DNA of 64,000 nucleotides from Ascaris suum (taxonomy: Eukaryota > Nematoda > Chromadorea > Rhabditida > Ascarididae). Below are positions 24,741 to 38,600 of the stretch, piece by piece (within the stretch, counting starts at the first letter, position 1; each line of letters begins with the position of its first letter). Under the pieces are notes generated by a model. The model was not told the origin of the DNA. It saw only the letters and a list, made by a program, of their open reading frames with translations, and searched no databases. The stretch is from the NCBI GenBank assembly GCA_013433145.1, contig CM024168.1, positions 11,106,184 to 11,170,183 on the forward strand. The letters run 5' to 3'. Both the position numbers and the translations under genes were made by a program.

Positions 24741-27700
24741 AAAAAAAGAAAAAGAAGTACTGAAGTGACTGTCCGCAATTCTCTGGCTCCGCCCGCTCCC
24801 TGTGAACGCATCTAGGACCAATATACACAATTTCCGGTCAAAAATCCTCAAAAAACAAATTTAAATCGAAAAACTGCAGCAATGAAAACACGAACGGTAT
24901 TGAACCACTGCAGCTCTCTCCCAGAGCCCATAAAAACATCCAGTCGACCACATGGCTGCTCGCAACACCACCTCTCAGTAGTGACACTCAAGCGAGTGTC
25001 TGGCCCTCTCTCATTTACGAATTATTTTCGTCCAATATTTCGCGAAAAGTGTAAAGGACGCAGTAAAAGTGCATATATCCGTGATCAGCTGATCAAGTTC
25101 CATCATTTTACACCAATATTATCGAAATTGCGGACAAAAAATATTTTTCCAAATCTCTCCTCTACTACTCTCTCATGAGTGAAAAACCGCAAATTTTCCG
25201 ATTTTTTTCTCGGCTCCTGTTCGTCCTCGGGCGATAGCTCGTATATCTTCGACAGGTTCTGGCGTGCTCATGAGAAATCAAAGAACCGTTTACACGAATA
25301 TCAAAATCCTACCGAGAACAGAGGCCTCAGAAGTCGCAAAAATCGAGATTTCAGAATTCCTGACGGATGGAACCGATTTTGAACTTTTGTTCCCGATTGA
25401 AATAATTTATACATCATTTGATAGAGCTTTTAAAGTCGTATCAGAAACACCAAATCAGAACTCTGTACTCCTAACGGTAATGGGAGAAAAAAATTCCGTA
25501 TTATGTTTTGCAAAACATTTTTATACGAAATCCACATAAATTAATTTTTTTTTTTTTTGAACAAACTCGATCTCGAGAAATCCAGATGGTACATAATATT
25601 GAAGGAGGGTAATGAAAATAGAGAATCCAAGAAGAAGAGATAAACCGAAACTACGATGATCGCAGGTAGAAGTGAGGATAAGAACCTATTAACTGCACAC
25701 TTTTTACTTCAATACTAATATTAAGGTCAGGGGAGCTCCGCCCCCGACGTACCTCTCTATCATTGGGGCCACCGCCCCCTTGACCCCTGCTTTCAACGTA
25801 GCGTAGTTGTTGTTAGAGAAAATAATATTTCTCCAGTGTATTACACTGATATCGAAATTCTCAATTTTTTTCTTGCCATTTTTTTACTCTTGTCATAAAC
25901 TTATAAATCACTGAAAAGAGAATTAAATGGCGATTCCAGTAAAAAAAATCTCATCGAAATACCCATAATTCTCCCAGAGTTATGAAAGCGGGTAATGTCG
26001 TTTCTCTGATTCTCTCACTTTTGTGAACTAACTTGCCGCCGAATGCAATTTCCTATATTTGCACTACAGGTCGTCTAGATATGTTATAGACCGTTGGAAA
26101 GGAAATTGCCTGGGGCGTCGAATGGCACTACGCGCGCGTCTACGATGTTCTGAAGGAATTTATAACCGAAAATGAGAACATCCCAGAATACCCTGAAAAC
26201 CCGTGATTGAAGCAAAACCCAACTTATGTATTTGTAACAGGAGGGATGAAAACTTGTAGCTGACGAGGCAACTGTGCGGCGAACAGGAAAGAGTTATACA
26301 AATGACGTTTTCAAGGAATCCTGTACACAATCCCAAACAACTGATAATAAAAAAATTCCACCCCAACTGGCCCAATCCAAGCCGAGATATGGTCGAAAAA
26401 TGATTTTCCGGTTCTCGAACGGATATCTCAACCGCATCACCAAATATCACCGCACCTAGAGTCCCTTATTCCCAAGAGATCCTATAAAAACTCCCACATG
26501 TAGACAAAAAATGACAAAGATATAAAGGTTTCCGAATTGCTCCCCATACTTTTCAAATACATTCCGGAAAAAATTTCATGTTCAGGATTTTTCTCGGAAA
26601 TCCACTACATCCCTGATATGTGTCCTTATAGGCTGAAGCGAACAGAAAAAAGAAAACGAAAATATATGAGTGCGAAAAAAGTTATAAATAAACTTACTTA
26701 ACTACAGAAAAAATTTTTAAAAAAATTCCCATGGAAAAAATTTTCGAAGCCTGCCCTCAACGAACTTAACTTGTATTTTCCACCAGTCTACGCATTAAAA
26801 AAGAAAAGTCAAAAAATCTGAATTTTAAAGAGAGTTATCGTGGTAAAACCACAAAAATATTTACTGATCTTTGTGTATAAGTAGACATAGTGATCTCCTA
26901 TATATAAGTAGGTATTAGATATCCTGCACTAAAGCTGCATTCAATCAACATTTCGACCATTTGAGTCCTCCGTAGAAGATTTTTAGTTTACCGCAGCATT
27001 ACATCGGCAATTCTTTGAAATAGCATAAAATATGTGAATTTCAACGTTTATCCCAACCTAAGTCAGAAATTGAAATGCGCTTCGAAGTATCGCTTTAGTA
27101 CAACATATATTTCCGAACATCCACTTCAGCAATAACAAATGCAGGAAATAGTGAGCTCCTCTTCTTCCGCACTCCCTTACAGATCACAGCCGTTACAAGC
27201 TCTCTTATGGTTGCATTGAGCACTCGCGTTCAGCACTTTCAATGCGCTGTCTTCAATTTTCGGTGGGTGATGGGGAGCGGAGAGATTTGAACTTAGTTTA
27301 AAACAATCCGGTCAGAGGTTCTTCGGGAGGTTCCTGAAGCTAGGAAAAAAACTATTTGCAACCATTTCAATGAAAAGTGGTGCGAGCCGCAAGCCTGAGT
27401 GGGCCATTTCAAGTGAACGCAGAAAAATCCTTCGAATGCGAGAAAGCAGGAGAGGAGAAGTATTCAATTTAGTGGATTTTTTGGGACATTTTTGAGTGAG
27501 TGGCCGGTGGAAAAAATTCACTCAGTTAGGCCACTGGCTTTTTTCATCGACTTTCTTATTACGCAAAGGTGTGTTTGTTTTTGAGAAAACGCATAACTAC
27601 TTATGAACTGGAATTTCTATTTACGACCATTAAGAGCGTGGTACGGAATCATCTGTTTCATCCACTAATCTGCTTGTTCTCAACTAAGAGTTTTTTTTTT

Positions 27701-30700
27701 TACCTATGCGGGAAATGCATATGCGTCACTATGCGTCACAACGTCTACAGAGCTGCTACTCATGCTCCCCTATATTTTCACTGATTTTGAACTGACCTAT
27801 CACTGATCAATCTTCTCCGGGATAAATTTAAGAGCGCTCACTTTCAAGCAGTCATCGAATTAATCAAAGTGGTCGTTGTACGGCTAAAAAACATTCAACA
27901 GAAAGGAACGTTATCTTCTCACTAATTCAGCCTATCCAACGATACAAAGTTAGTTCACCTTAGCTACCTATTAAGGGTACCTTCTGATGCACTGTGGTGA
28001 TTGGCGTCGACTACTGTCACCACTTCTTCACTGAGATCGCGAAACATTTTTTAGCTCGTGCTTAGAACTGATTGGGTCAGAATTGGGCCGGATGACTGCG
28101 GGGATAGACCTACGGAAAATGCAAGCGACAACAAAAGAGAGACAGACACCCCTGTAGGCGAAGACGCTGACTGTTATTGGATAGAGGGCGAAAGAAGAAA
28201 TGAAGATCATCAGAAGTGCATCACCAGAAACTGGATCAACCGTTTCCTAAATTCCGGTTCACAGATAAAAATACTCGTCCACAGTTAAACTGGTTGCACA
28301 TCTGCACACAATTTTGAAATTTACATACCTCTGTGCACATTTTCTCGCCCCATTTGAAGTCTCACCCCCTCCCCTCCTTCAACCATGAAAAACGTCAAAA
28401 TGTTATGCAGAAAGAAGTTTTAAAAGCGATATTCTCTGATAGCATATGGGTCATCGGATCACGATGAAAAGACGCTAGCCATCTTCATCGCCACTCGATC
28501 GCTTACCTGATCAGTTCATTCCGGTCGAACAGGCTCTTGGGAGAGTTCTTTGAGGCAACATCGCGTCGTTCCGCTGGCACGTTCTCACTTAAAATGATTC
28601 GACGATAAAACTATAAAATGCCGATGCATCTAATGCACCCATTTTCATTCCAGAAGTCTAAACTTTTTTTCCCTTTTTAAAACACGTGACTGTGTCGTGC
28701 GAAAACGACAATCAGCCAAATCTCAAAACAGTCAGAAGCGTCTCTGCGTCAACACTTTGCCGGCCGATGGTCTGGTATATGCGAACATTAAATTTTTTCG
28801 CTATTTCTTTTGTAATCAGCCTGTAAATCTCAACCAAATATGACTTCTGCACTTTCTTTGCCAGCCAGTCCATTTAATTTCAAGCGGATGAAAGCCATAA
28901 AGTTTGAGCATATTAATGAGACGGCCAGGTAATCTTCAATGAAAACGAAAGAAAGATAGGTGGGGAATTTTGGCGCATCTAGATGCAAATAGCACTGTAG
29001 TGAACTATTTATAGTGACTTGCCAAAAAAACCGAAGCCACAACTGAGCCCGCAGAAACCGTCGCTTCAGCAAACAGCTCGTATTTCATTCCACGAGAAAA
29101 TCCCAGTTCAAGTTTAAGTTTAAAAGTTTCGCTGGTCGACCATGAGTAAACAGTTCAGAAATTTCCAAGATAAGATGCATATAAAAGGTCTTATGAAGAT
29201 GCTGTGGAACTATTCAAGGCGATCCCTATAGGATCGAATAGGCGACCAACCATATAGAATTTATTAAGTTTTCCCTGTTACTTCTATCTCAGTCAGCAGC
29301 TACAGCGTAAATAATTCCAACGTAATACGTCCCCCTAAAATCCACAAATGCTCACATATTCAGGAAAACAAAGGCAGTATGCAGGCTCATTAAAGCTATC
29401 TTACTGCAATGAGTACACCATATCTGCACAACACTTGAGGTGTTCTGAAAAAATTGAAAACTGAAAAGAAAAAAGGAAGCATCGATTCAGGTAGACCTAA
29501 GAAAAATTGTTTTTTCCCGTAGCTTGGCAAGCAGGCCATTACTGCATACCGAGTGCCAAATACTCAAGATGCAAAAAACGAATCGCGTTCTTGCACTTGG
29601 AACTGCAAGTGTCAGAGCGATGAATCGGTCGGATTCAACATCCAGTTAATTCGGCGCATTAGAAAAGACCTAAAATAGCAAATTTAAGGGACCACCTCGA
29701 AATCCATGTAGTTTTGATAGAGGATAAGTGCACTGATTTATTCTAAATGAAAATGTTGAATGCGCAACTGAAGCTGCGCAACCGCAAACTGCGTCAACAG
29801 TATTCTCAGTCGACGGCGGACATGCATTATAAAAGATGTAAAGACTCAAGTGCAATACACTGCAGGTAAATGCGAATGAATGCAATCAATTCGATAGCTC
29901 CAATGCGATTGCGGTTAGTGTGTAAAGTCGCTTAGTCACCTTTATTATTGTCGTGCAATTCCAATAAAACGCAGTGGAATTAAAATGCTTTACTCCGTGT
30001 CTTCAACAGACGTAGTCCATAATGCGTTTCTGCTTATCAAATGAAGCATAAATGAACAGAAGGGAAAATGACCTTCCCACGAAACTGAGCGCCTCACGCA
30101 ATGAGCTAAGCGCTTTTGTAATGACTTCCAGATCTGTCACAGATTCGACCCAGAAATCCTTATGAGTGGTAAAAAATTCCGATTCCATAACAGAAGTTGA
30201 AATCTTTTGAAATAGCTATAATGGGCACAAAATGAAGTATCGCTCGTACGACTCAATCAATCACCGGTAGGCGTGGCGATAACGTTAGGGTGAAAGCAAC
30301 AGTGGTGTCTCCAACTTCACTCATTCGACCAGACGTAGTAGATCACCTTTTTCACCAAGGAAATTATGTACGAAGCTCCATGTAACTTTAATGCCTAATA
30401 AAAAATTCTCCCAGAATCCATGACTTTTAATTCTATGAAAATCTGTAATAACATAAAAAACAACAACCATTCTACAGCTGTTACGTTTCCGGGAGGTATT
30501 ATTCAGAAGAAATTCGTTCTCCTAAATCTCTCAAAAACCTCATAAACATCTTAATTCCTTTGTGAGCCGAGCCATAGCAAAACAGAAATCGGCCAAAACG
30601 CACGCAAAATTTCTTTCATCCTTAACCAGCAGCAACTTTTCTCGTAGGAAACAACTTATTTCTGATGAAATGAAAGTGATCCTAATGTTTGCCCCTCGAA

Positions 30701-32160
30701 ATCTCTCGCTCTTAGTAAATACTGAGATCGAACTAGGGCGCTCTGGAAATACCAATTTTGAAAGAGCGCATAATCCGTGAACTGATGCGTTAGGTTTTGA
30801 TGCAAGAACACGAAGTGAGGTCACGATGAGGAGATCTCCAGCTGTGAACATCGCATCAGCAAGCCTACTTCGTAAATACAAGCGTCAGCACTCAACTGTA
30901 ATGGCCTATTAAAACATCTTGCAAACACAGACGACGTCCATAGCGGATGATGACACAAAATTTAGCTACGGATAGAACCGATATGTAAAACTCAAAAAGG
31001 AGAAAAAAAAAACGAAGAACAAGCCAAGGCCTCAGCTATCCCGTCGAAGTAACATCACGCACACGCATCGCCATCTTGCGATCGTAACTTCGCATCCGGT
31101 TATATCAGAGGATGTAACTTCCATCATCAAACGCCAACTTGCAGAAATGCATAAAAAACCGATTTGCATGGTGCAGCTGAGGGAGGTGGTATGGAAAATA
31201 TAGGAAAAGAAAAAACTTTTCAAACGAGAAAAAAAATTATCATAGCAGTTTAAGCGTCGTCGCGAAGAATGGCTTATCGGCACGCCCGTCTCACCTTCTC
31301 AATTTTGGCTCTTCTTTTGTTCCTCCTGCCTTTCTCTGTCTCAATTTGGCTCTGTTTGAGCAGTAATTATAAGAAAAATAGTCCCCTCTCCCCCCTATAG
31401 GCAGCCAAAGCGACTCAACTGCAACGCATCATAGTCCTTAAAGCATCCCAATCCTTAAATCCGTAAATCCAAAGTCCTTAAACCAAACCAAAACAGTGAT
31501 GCGAAACATCCGAAACAAGCACATCACGAGGCAAATGCGCTATGAATTCTGTCCAATGGTAGCTTCTGAAGCCATGAAGCTACCCTCCCCTCTTCCTCCC
31601 CCCCCCCCCCCCCCCCCCCAATTGTGATGAAAGGGCTTGGAGAACTTTATCAGTTTTACCATACTGCCAAAAGGGTAAAAGTAAGCGAAACAGCAAACCT
31701 CGCAGCTACTCACGCTAGTAAACATTGCAGAATTTCCCAACTTGCCTCTTTCAACAGTTTGCAGAATTTCGAGCAACAATATGTCAGAAAGAGAAAAGAA
31801 CAATCTCACGACTCGCGCCGACTCCGCCAGGGGCAATCTTTATTGGTTGCTCATCCTGCTAAATCTAACGTTGACGTTTGAACTCGCGTGATTTCATCAC
31901 GGGGCGAGCAATGAGGCTAGGAGCATCGCCTAGTGGTGGACCTGAACAGCATTCAGGGGACCATGTGCAAGAAATTCGGTGACTTGCTGCGACTTTTTGG
32001 GCTTCACATTGCAACGTTTAGACGGGTCTTGCGTGTGTTTTACGGGTTCGCAATTTCAATGAGGAAACGTTAAGCGAAACGGTATGGAAGGCGGAAATTT
32101 TTGAACTGAGGCGCCAGCCAATCTCAATCAACAATCGGCATCTTAAGACTTCGTCCCTCC
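24741..32160. other. Non-coding / unrecognised region
   Basis: A repeat core occurs at 25,735-25,850 and a decayed 'aagccgagatatgg' copy near 26,380. AT-rich sequence dominates 26.5-27.1 kb. The rest shows only short frames without recognisable families. The best of them, a 113-codon minus frame at 30,881-30,540, has no supporting splice sites or motif. A run of 22 C lies at 31,598-31,619. Confidence 0.6.
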
Positions 32161-32163
32161 AGC

Positions 32164-32461
32164 GTCGCTCTGAATCGCCATCCCGCGACTTTCGGCACTT
32201 CTGAGGGCCCCCTTGGAGCACTCCGATTTTTTCGACTGGTCTCTCCTTCCTTGGAGCCGGCTCGCCAACTGGAAATGATTTGTTTCCATGCTGCACAAAA
32301 AGAACCCACACGCAACCATCACATTGTGCGCTCCTATAGCGTAAATCCGTAAATTTTTGGCGAGCCAGCTCCAAGGAAGGAGAGACCAGTCGAAGAAATC
32401 GGAGTGCTCCAGGGGGACCCTCAGAAGTGCCGAAAGTCGCGGGATGGCGATTCAGAGCGAC
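32164..32461. repeat. Foldback: 105-bp inverted repeat with 88-bp spacer
   Basis: The arms 32,164-32,268 and 32,357-32,461 are reverse complements with only a few mismatches. They include 'ctccaaggaaggagagacca' and 'gtcgcgggatggcgattcag'. This could be a foldback or MITE-type insertion, or a source of hairpin RNA. No coding capacity is convincing. Confidence 0.9.
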
Positions 32462-32639
32462 CTGCGGATTTTATCGACCTGCAAGGCTCCACTGCCTACT
32501 CCTGAAACTCGACAGGAAGAATGGCCGTAATAATTTTGTCAGAAGAGATAAATTTAAGGAACAGGCTGGGAGAGTAGGTACAGTCAAGGGACAGTTAGAT
32601 GCTCTAAGGGTGTGAATGATGTTCGAGGCATGGCGTAAT

Positions 32640-33800
32640 TAATTGCTGAGACCATGGGATACGAGCCATTTTGTCAGGGCGCCCCATTCGGGACTCGTCA
32701 ACGGGTCATCACGGCAGGGAAGTCATGGCTTTCCCAGACATGAGCACAGTTCTCGGCTTCCTGCCCCTGGAAACTTACATTCCAACATGCTCGCTGCAAA
32801 CGCAGGAAGCGCCTTTAAGCGCTAACGTTTTAAACTTAATCACCGCATGTGCTTCAGCGCTGACGTACTCCTGCTTTCTTCACCTCCCTCTGTGGCAACT
32901 CCACGGATCCTCCAACCCTCTTGATCTAGGGGCCAATCCAAACGCGCATTGCAGCGATTTGCTCGTACAACCTACCTCACATACATACCCAAGCAATACC
33001 GTCAGCATGGACCCAGTGATAGTGTCAACAACTTCCTGACTTTACCTCTGTGCTTCTTCTCTATAGCACACTTTTTTACAGCACAGCACGGACAACCTAT
33101 TGCCACAAACCTTGCCGACCTACGAAAACACACCGATCTGTGCAGCCTATCAACTCCAAACTACCACAACACCCCATTTAATCACACAACACTGGCAGTG
33201 CGTGTGGCTAGACCGACTCAGCTTTCCCACGCCTCAACCGTTTCATGGCACAGTCTCAAACAGTCAGCGCTCATGATAGAGCGACCCACGATAAAAGATT
33301 CTCATACAAACATGACGGACGCGCTTAAAACTCATGCATGTCAGCTGTATGACAGATCTCAGCCACTTGTACACACAGTACAGTCAGGACATCACAACTA
33401 GACCAATGAAGACCCGTGGAGTTGCCAGGCACACTCTCATGTCTGCAAACCTCTTAGCGCAAGATCCTCAAGCACTTATGTACAGGACAGGGCGAATGCG
33501 ATCGGGCTACAACCTGCCAAGTCACTCCTCACTGCTGACGATGTCGTGAAAGTGCTCTCACAAAACGTAGCGACCCAGCCAGCATATTACGAAGGAGCCA
33601 ATTCGAACTCCACCCCCCACTCGATACTGTCACACATCATATTTTCTAATGAACGGATCTTAGGCGGGAAGCGATGTAAATCCAGGAGATCTATACATAC
33701 ACGGCCCCATTCGAAAAGAAACATTCAAGGCTCGTTGACTAGTGGACGAGAAGAGTGGAGCACTACTTCCTTCGCCACCACATTGCTCGCTGAATAAGAA
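32640..33800. other. C/A-rich block of unknown origin
   Basis: Here the plus strand is markedly richer in C and A than the surroundings, and several overlapping plus-strand frames of 70-150 codons occur (32,671-33,039; 32,949-33,401; 33,546-33,797). None shows a domain I recognise, and splice sites do not link them. It may be a decayed mobile element or captured sequence. It lies directly after the foldback at 32,164-32,461. Confidence 0.35.
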
Positions 33801-35590
33801 TTACCGAGTTTTAGCTTGGGTCTGTAGAATTCCGTATCCTTTTTCCACTGTGAAAGCCCATATTTATAAATCTCTGAGTGTTGGGAGTTCCCTCAGCAAC
33901 AACAAAAAACATCTTTATTTTGCGACAAATCAAGCATAGGACATGCGTTCGATATAAATGTGCAAAGAAACAACAAGGACTTGCATGAAGCGCATAGTGA
34001 ATGGAGGTAGTTGTAGATAGTGTTGAGCAATGCTTTGGACAGAAAAAGAAAAACAAAGGAGTGTCGTTCGATGCAACTGTAATTTGTCAGCCTTTAAGAG
34101 AGTTACAGATATTTGAAGGTAGAGCACAGTTTGAAGCACTTAACAGCAAGAAGGTTGCAGAAAGTGAATCCTTTCTAGAAAATTTGCATGCGGTCTGATC
34201 ATTCAAAACATCAGTGCAAAATTTTCCATCTTATTTTCTTTTTCTCATGTCCAAGACTGAGTGCTTATGTAAACGAGAATGGTCGTTGGAGAGTTGCTAA
34301 ATGGTCACTAGGCACAATGCTAATTTCTCTTTTTATGCAATCATAGATTCACATTCGAGTGGTTAGCACAAAATTGGAGGTGATGACTGCCTTCAGAATG
34401 TCCATTGTGTGCTTTGTTGTATTCGAATCTGGCGGCTGTCTCTTTTCTCGCATCTAACCAAGTACCAGTCCAAGCATTTCGTCCATATCGTTTTGCGCTC
34501 TTTACAGATATAGTTTCCATATGTACTAGAAATTTGTGCAGATGCTGTTATTAGGAGTTTTATATGCTTATGACACGTAAGCTAAGAGAATCAACAAATT
34601 TCATGACGGTAACTTCAATTATTCTGCAGTTAGAAATACTAGGCAGGGAGACAGATATGGGTTACATGTGCAAGGGGACGACATCATCACAATGGACTTG
34701 TGCCAAACAGATTCAGGATCGTTTTTGAAGAGAGATCGAAACGCAGATGGGGATTTAATGTCAAAACGTTTACTGTCAGCTATGTGGATCTCAAAAGTAA
34801 GACGGATACTTCTCGTGACGACTCCACAATGTTAGACGTGGAGAGCTATAATGACAGCCCTTGGTAACCTTTCATTGTTTGACCGTTGGAACATGTCTGA
34901 TGTGCGTAGAATGAAGCATTAAAACACAGCCAGGCAAGTCTTTTGAGCAGACAAAAGATGCAAATCGAGGTCTTTAAATCTATAATTCCTTTCGAAGTCG
35001 ATCGACCCGATTGGAAGCGGCATGGTGTAAATAATAGCCACAAAATCTTGCTCTAGCGGCCTTGCAAGTGCAAGAACGCGAAACGACGCAGTGAACTCAG
35101 AACAATTGTTTCCACGCAAAAAATTATGCACAGTGAGATCAGAAGTCTATAAAGACGGGCTGCGTTGCCATTCGAGGGGATGTATGAACTCGGCGGTCTC
35201 ATTTTACATTTGGCGATTGAGGAGGGAGGTTGAAGGTTTCAGAGTTTTCTAGCGTGCTCTAAGTTTACATGTGCAGATCGAGATTCCTCGATCAGCAGGC
35301 CTGCACAATACTGCGTCAGTGCTGATTTTTGCAGAAAAACACCTCATAGGGAGATATTATCCATGGATATTTGTGAGTGTTGTACGTGTATCTTGTCTCA
35401 GATGCGTTGCTTCTATTTTCTTCACTGCAGCTTTCCTTCTTTAAACGTTGGCTTGCTTAGTTTCCGTAAGCCTTGTCATCATTCATGCTCGTTGACTGTT
35501 GACGTGTCTGTTGGTGATAATAAGTTCTGAACGAAATTAATTTGCATAAAGCAAACGCACTGATCGATGGCTATTTTCTGCTGTTATATT
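33801..35590. other. Intergenic sequence upstream of the UBE2J2-type gene
   Basis: No recognisable exon, repeat or RNA gene was seen on either strand. It probably contains the promoter of the gene starting at 35,606. Confidence 0.5.
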
Positions 35591-35594
35591 GCAG
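35582..35594 (+). promoter_or_regulatory. Possible trans-splice (spliced-leader) acceptor
   Basis: The sequence 'tgttatattgcag' ends 11 bp before the ATG at 35,606. This is the usual distance and form of a nematode spliced-leader acceptor. It could equally be the acceptor of an ordinary 5'UTR intron. Confidence 0.4.
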
Positions 35595-35605
35595 GGCGGA
35601 TCGGA

Positions 35606-35668
35606 ATGGTGGGGGCATCAGTAACTGCAGTTGCCAGGTTAAAGAAGGATTACTCAAAGCTACTAAAG
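35606..35668 (+). CDS. ube2j2: UBE2J2-type E2, exon 1
   Basis: The exon has 21 codons, [21 protein letters not shown], ending AAG|GTGGTT in phase 0. It matches the N-terminal helix of UBE2J2. The ATG is the first after an acceptor-like TTGCAG. Confidence 0.88.
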
Positions 35669-38600
35669 GTGGTTCATGTGTGTATTTAATGAAACAGTGG
35701 ATTAGAAAACAATGACGGTTTCGATGTTATAAATGCGTTTTCTTTATCAGAGGGTATTACTGAAACTTTTTAAGACATGCGTTTGGATTGCGGTCTCACC
35801 TCACCCATTTAATGATTTCATGATGAGTTAAAGTGAGCAGCTATTCACAGAGGGATAGGTTGGTCCAAGTATAGTACGAGAACATTTCCAAAGAAAGCTT
35901 GCTGCGGGGCATTTTTGGGATTGGATCTGCAATCTTTGGCACGACGTTCCCACTCCCGCCGACAGCGGATCGGAGACTGAAAAAAATTCTTTTGATGTTC
36001 ATCGATATATGCATCTACGTGAACACACGAATGGATAACAGCAAATGCAAGATGTGAAATACTAGACGGTGCCCATCAATGAATTTGACTCGAACAATGC
36101 TGCTATCTTCTTCAAGCGGCATATAAGGCAAGAGACACGCTGTCTCTTATAGACTGGTATTGGGTGATACTAATTTGCTGCTTCCATTTTCTGCCATCTG
36201 ATCGTATATATACGTCAATTAACACACCTCTCACGTGCTGCAGTTATCATAGGTAGTGGGGAAGTCACTTCACGGGAATAAATATTCAATGACGTTCTTC
36301 ATTATTCTTCTCTACATTCATGCAGGACATTATTTGATGGGTAGAATACCCTAAGAGATGCAAAAAGCGCATGTTCATCTTGTCTGGGCTTCTACATACG
36401 AGTGTTTTTGGGCTTGCTGTTGAAGCAGTGTGAGGAATTGAACGCTCTGACAGCTGAGTTCTGGCCATTCGCAAAAGGTAAGGCTTTTGCTAGCGCTTTA
36501 TTATCGCCTTTTGTTCGTGACCTTTCCGCTATTCAGCAAATCAGAGAGTTTTTTAGAAGGCCAGGATCGGTGAGTCGGCTAAACGAGTCTTTATTTGCAC
36601 TTTATACCAGATGTTTTTTGCAGGACCCGGTTCCTTACGTACTGGCCGCACCCCTCCACTCCAACATCCTTGAGTGGCATTACGTCATTCGTGGAGCTCC
36701 TTCAACACCATACGAAGGTTGAATTTCTTGTTTTGTTTGCTTTCCACATCCTGGCAATTATACATGAATTCCTTCTCCCTACGGAAATCGTACTTGAACC
36801 ATACTCGTTCAAAACCGCTTTCGACCGTGAACCGTCACGGCCATTGCATTCAATCCGCCATTTGTGCCGCTCCGTTTGCGTTGCGGATCGCTGTTTGACG
36901 CAGTCTATAAATCACCACTTGCCATTCTACTGGTATCGTATCAAGTAGTTTTCATCCCCCTGTCGACTCCTCGTATCGAGTAGTTTTCATCCCCCTGTCG
37001 ACTCCTAAGTCGTAATTTCTGCACCACATCTGTTAGATCATTAGATTGAATCAGTTTTCAGTTGCCTTATTTTGATTTCGATTATCTCATGTATTTTATT
37101 GCCCTTCCTTGATGCGTATAGATGACTTTTTAATATGTGCTGTTAAATGCTTTCATTATGACTCAAACACGGGCACTGTTGTTACTGCTACTGTATGGCT
37201 GATGTTCATTTAGCAGTATCAAGGTTAAAGGCTCGGGGATTCCGAGGCGATAACGCTAAAGCCCTAACTGGTTGAATTATAGGCGGTGTATACCACGGAA
37301 AACTGGTATTTCCGCCTGATTTCCCCTTCAAGCCACCGGCAATTTACATGCTGACACCGTCAGGCCGATTCCAAACCAACACACGCCTTTGTTTATCGAT
37401 CTCAGACTTTCATCCCGACACGTGGAATCCGGCATGGACGGTTCGTCATCTTCATGTAAATCAGCTTTAGTATGGTTTTCTGCAAAGCGTTGTTATTTTT
37501 GCATGGCACGAAGAAACTTGCAACCGCACGGAGTGGAGCTTATTTTACGCTTTTCATTGATCCTTGCGAGCAGTTACACTGATGGAGCCGTCTTTAAGTC
37601 CAATTATTTTTTGCACCCTCATATTTTTGGTACTTCACATAATTCCTTACCCGTGAAAGAGATCTCGAAGAAGTGATATAAAACTTCAAGGGTTACTCCT
37701 TCATTGTGCAGTCATATGACGCTGAATCGTTTCCACTGTAGTTTGGAGCCGCAAGTGCTCCCCTAATTATGTTGTTGGGGGGGGGGGGGGGGGAGAGGAA
37801 GCCAGGGAAAGGGGACAGGAATGTTTAGAATTTCAAACCTCTAAACCCCTCCCTTCCTTCGACCCTTCGGCTTATTGTGAAGATGAAGGCGAAAAAATGT
37901 GGAGAAACATCAGTACATTTAAACTTGGGATGTAAGTATAGAGGCATGCGTGGTAATGACGTTCAGTGCAAATGAAACAATGCACGACAAGGAAGCGGCC
38001 TTTTTCAGGACTCGTTTCCTTCTTTCATATATCACTTGCTGATGTGATCAGTGCACGCTGCAGAGCGTTTATGATTTCAGCATGGCGATGGAAAAGTGTT
38101 GGTTGCTGTCTGCTTCGTATTTGCATAGTGTTATCTTTTTGTGTTGAGAGGTAATCACGCAGTCATGATGTGCGCCTTGTCGTCATAACAGTGCAACAGC
38201 TTGCAGCAGTGGCGTTGGCTTGCGATTACGGGGTCATCGTTAGATGCTTGTTTATTTCCTAATTAGTTTGTATTTTATTTATGCTTGTGGTCTACTCCGT
38301 TTTTGTAACTGTTATGCTTTTAGGTTTCAACGATAATAACGGGTCTTCTATCATTTATGAATGAGACGGCACCCACATTGGGTAGTCTTACGTCAACTGA
38401 TTCAGAAAAACGCGCACTGGCGAAAAAGTCGCGAGAATTCAATCTCAAGGTTCGCTCGTTTGTGCTTCTGCGGTAATACTCGCCACCGGAACTTTTACCC
38501 ATGGTGCCGATCAGTGCTTTCTGTTATTCAGAAATTACCTTCCCACACGTTTATGAACTACTAATATCTCCAATTGTTCACCCTGTTTTGTCATAGTTTC

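Noticed and set aside
30540..30881. A 113-codon minus-strand frame
   Set aside because: No motif, no supporting splice sites and no neighbouring exon-like segments.
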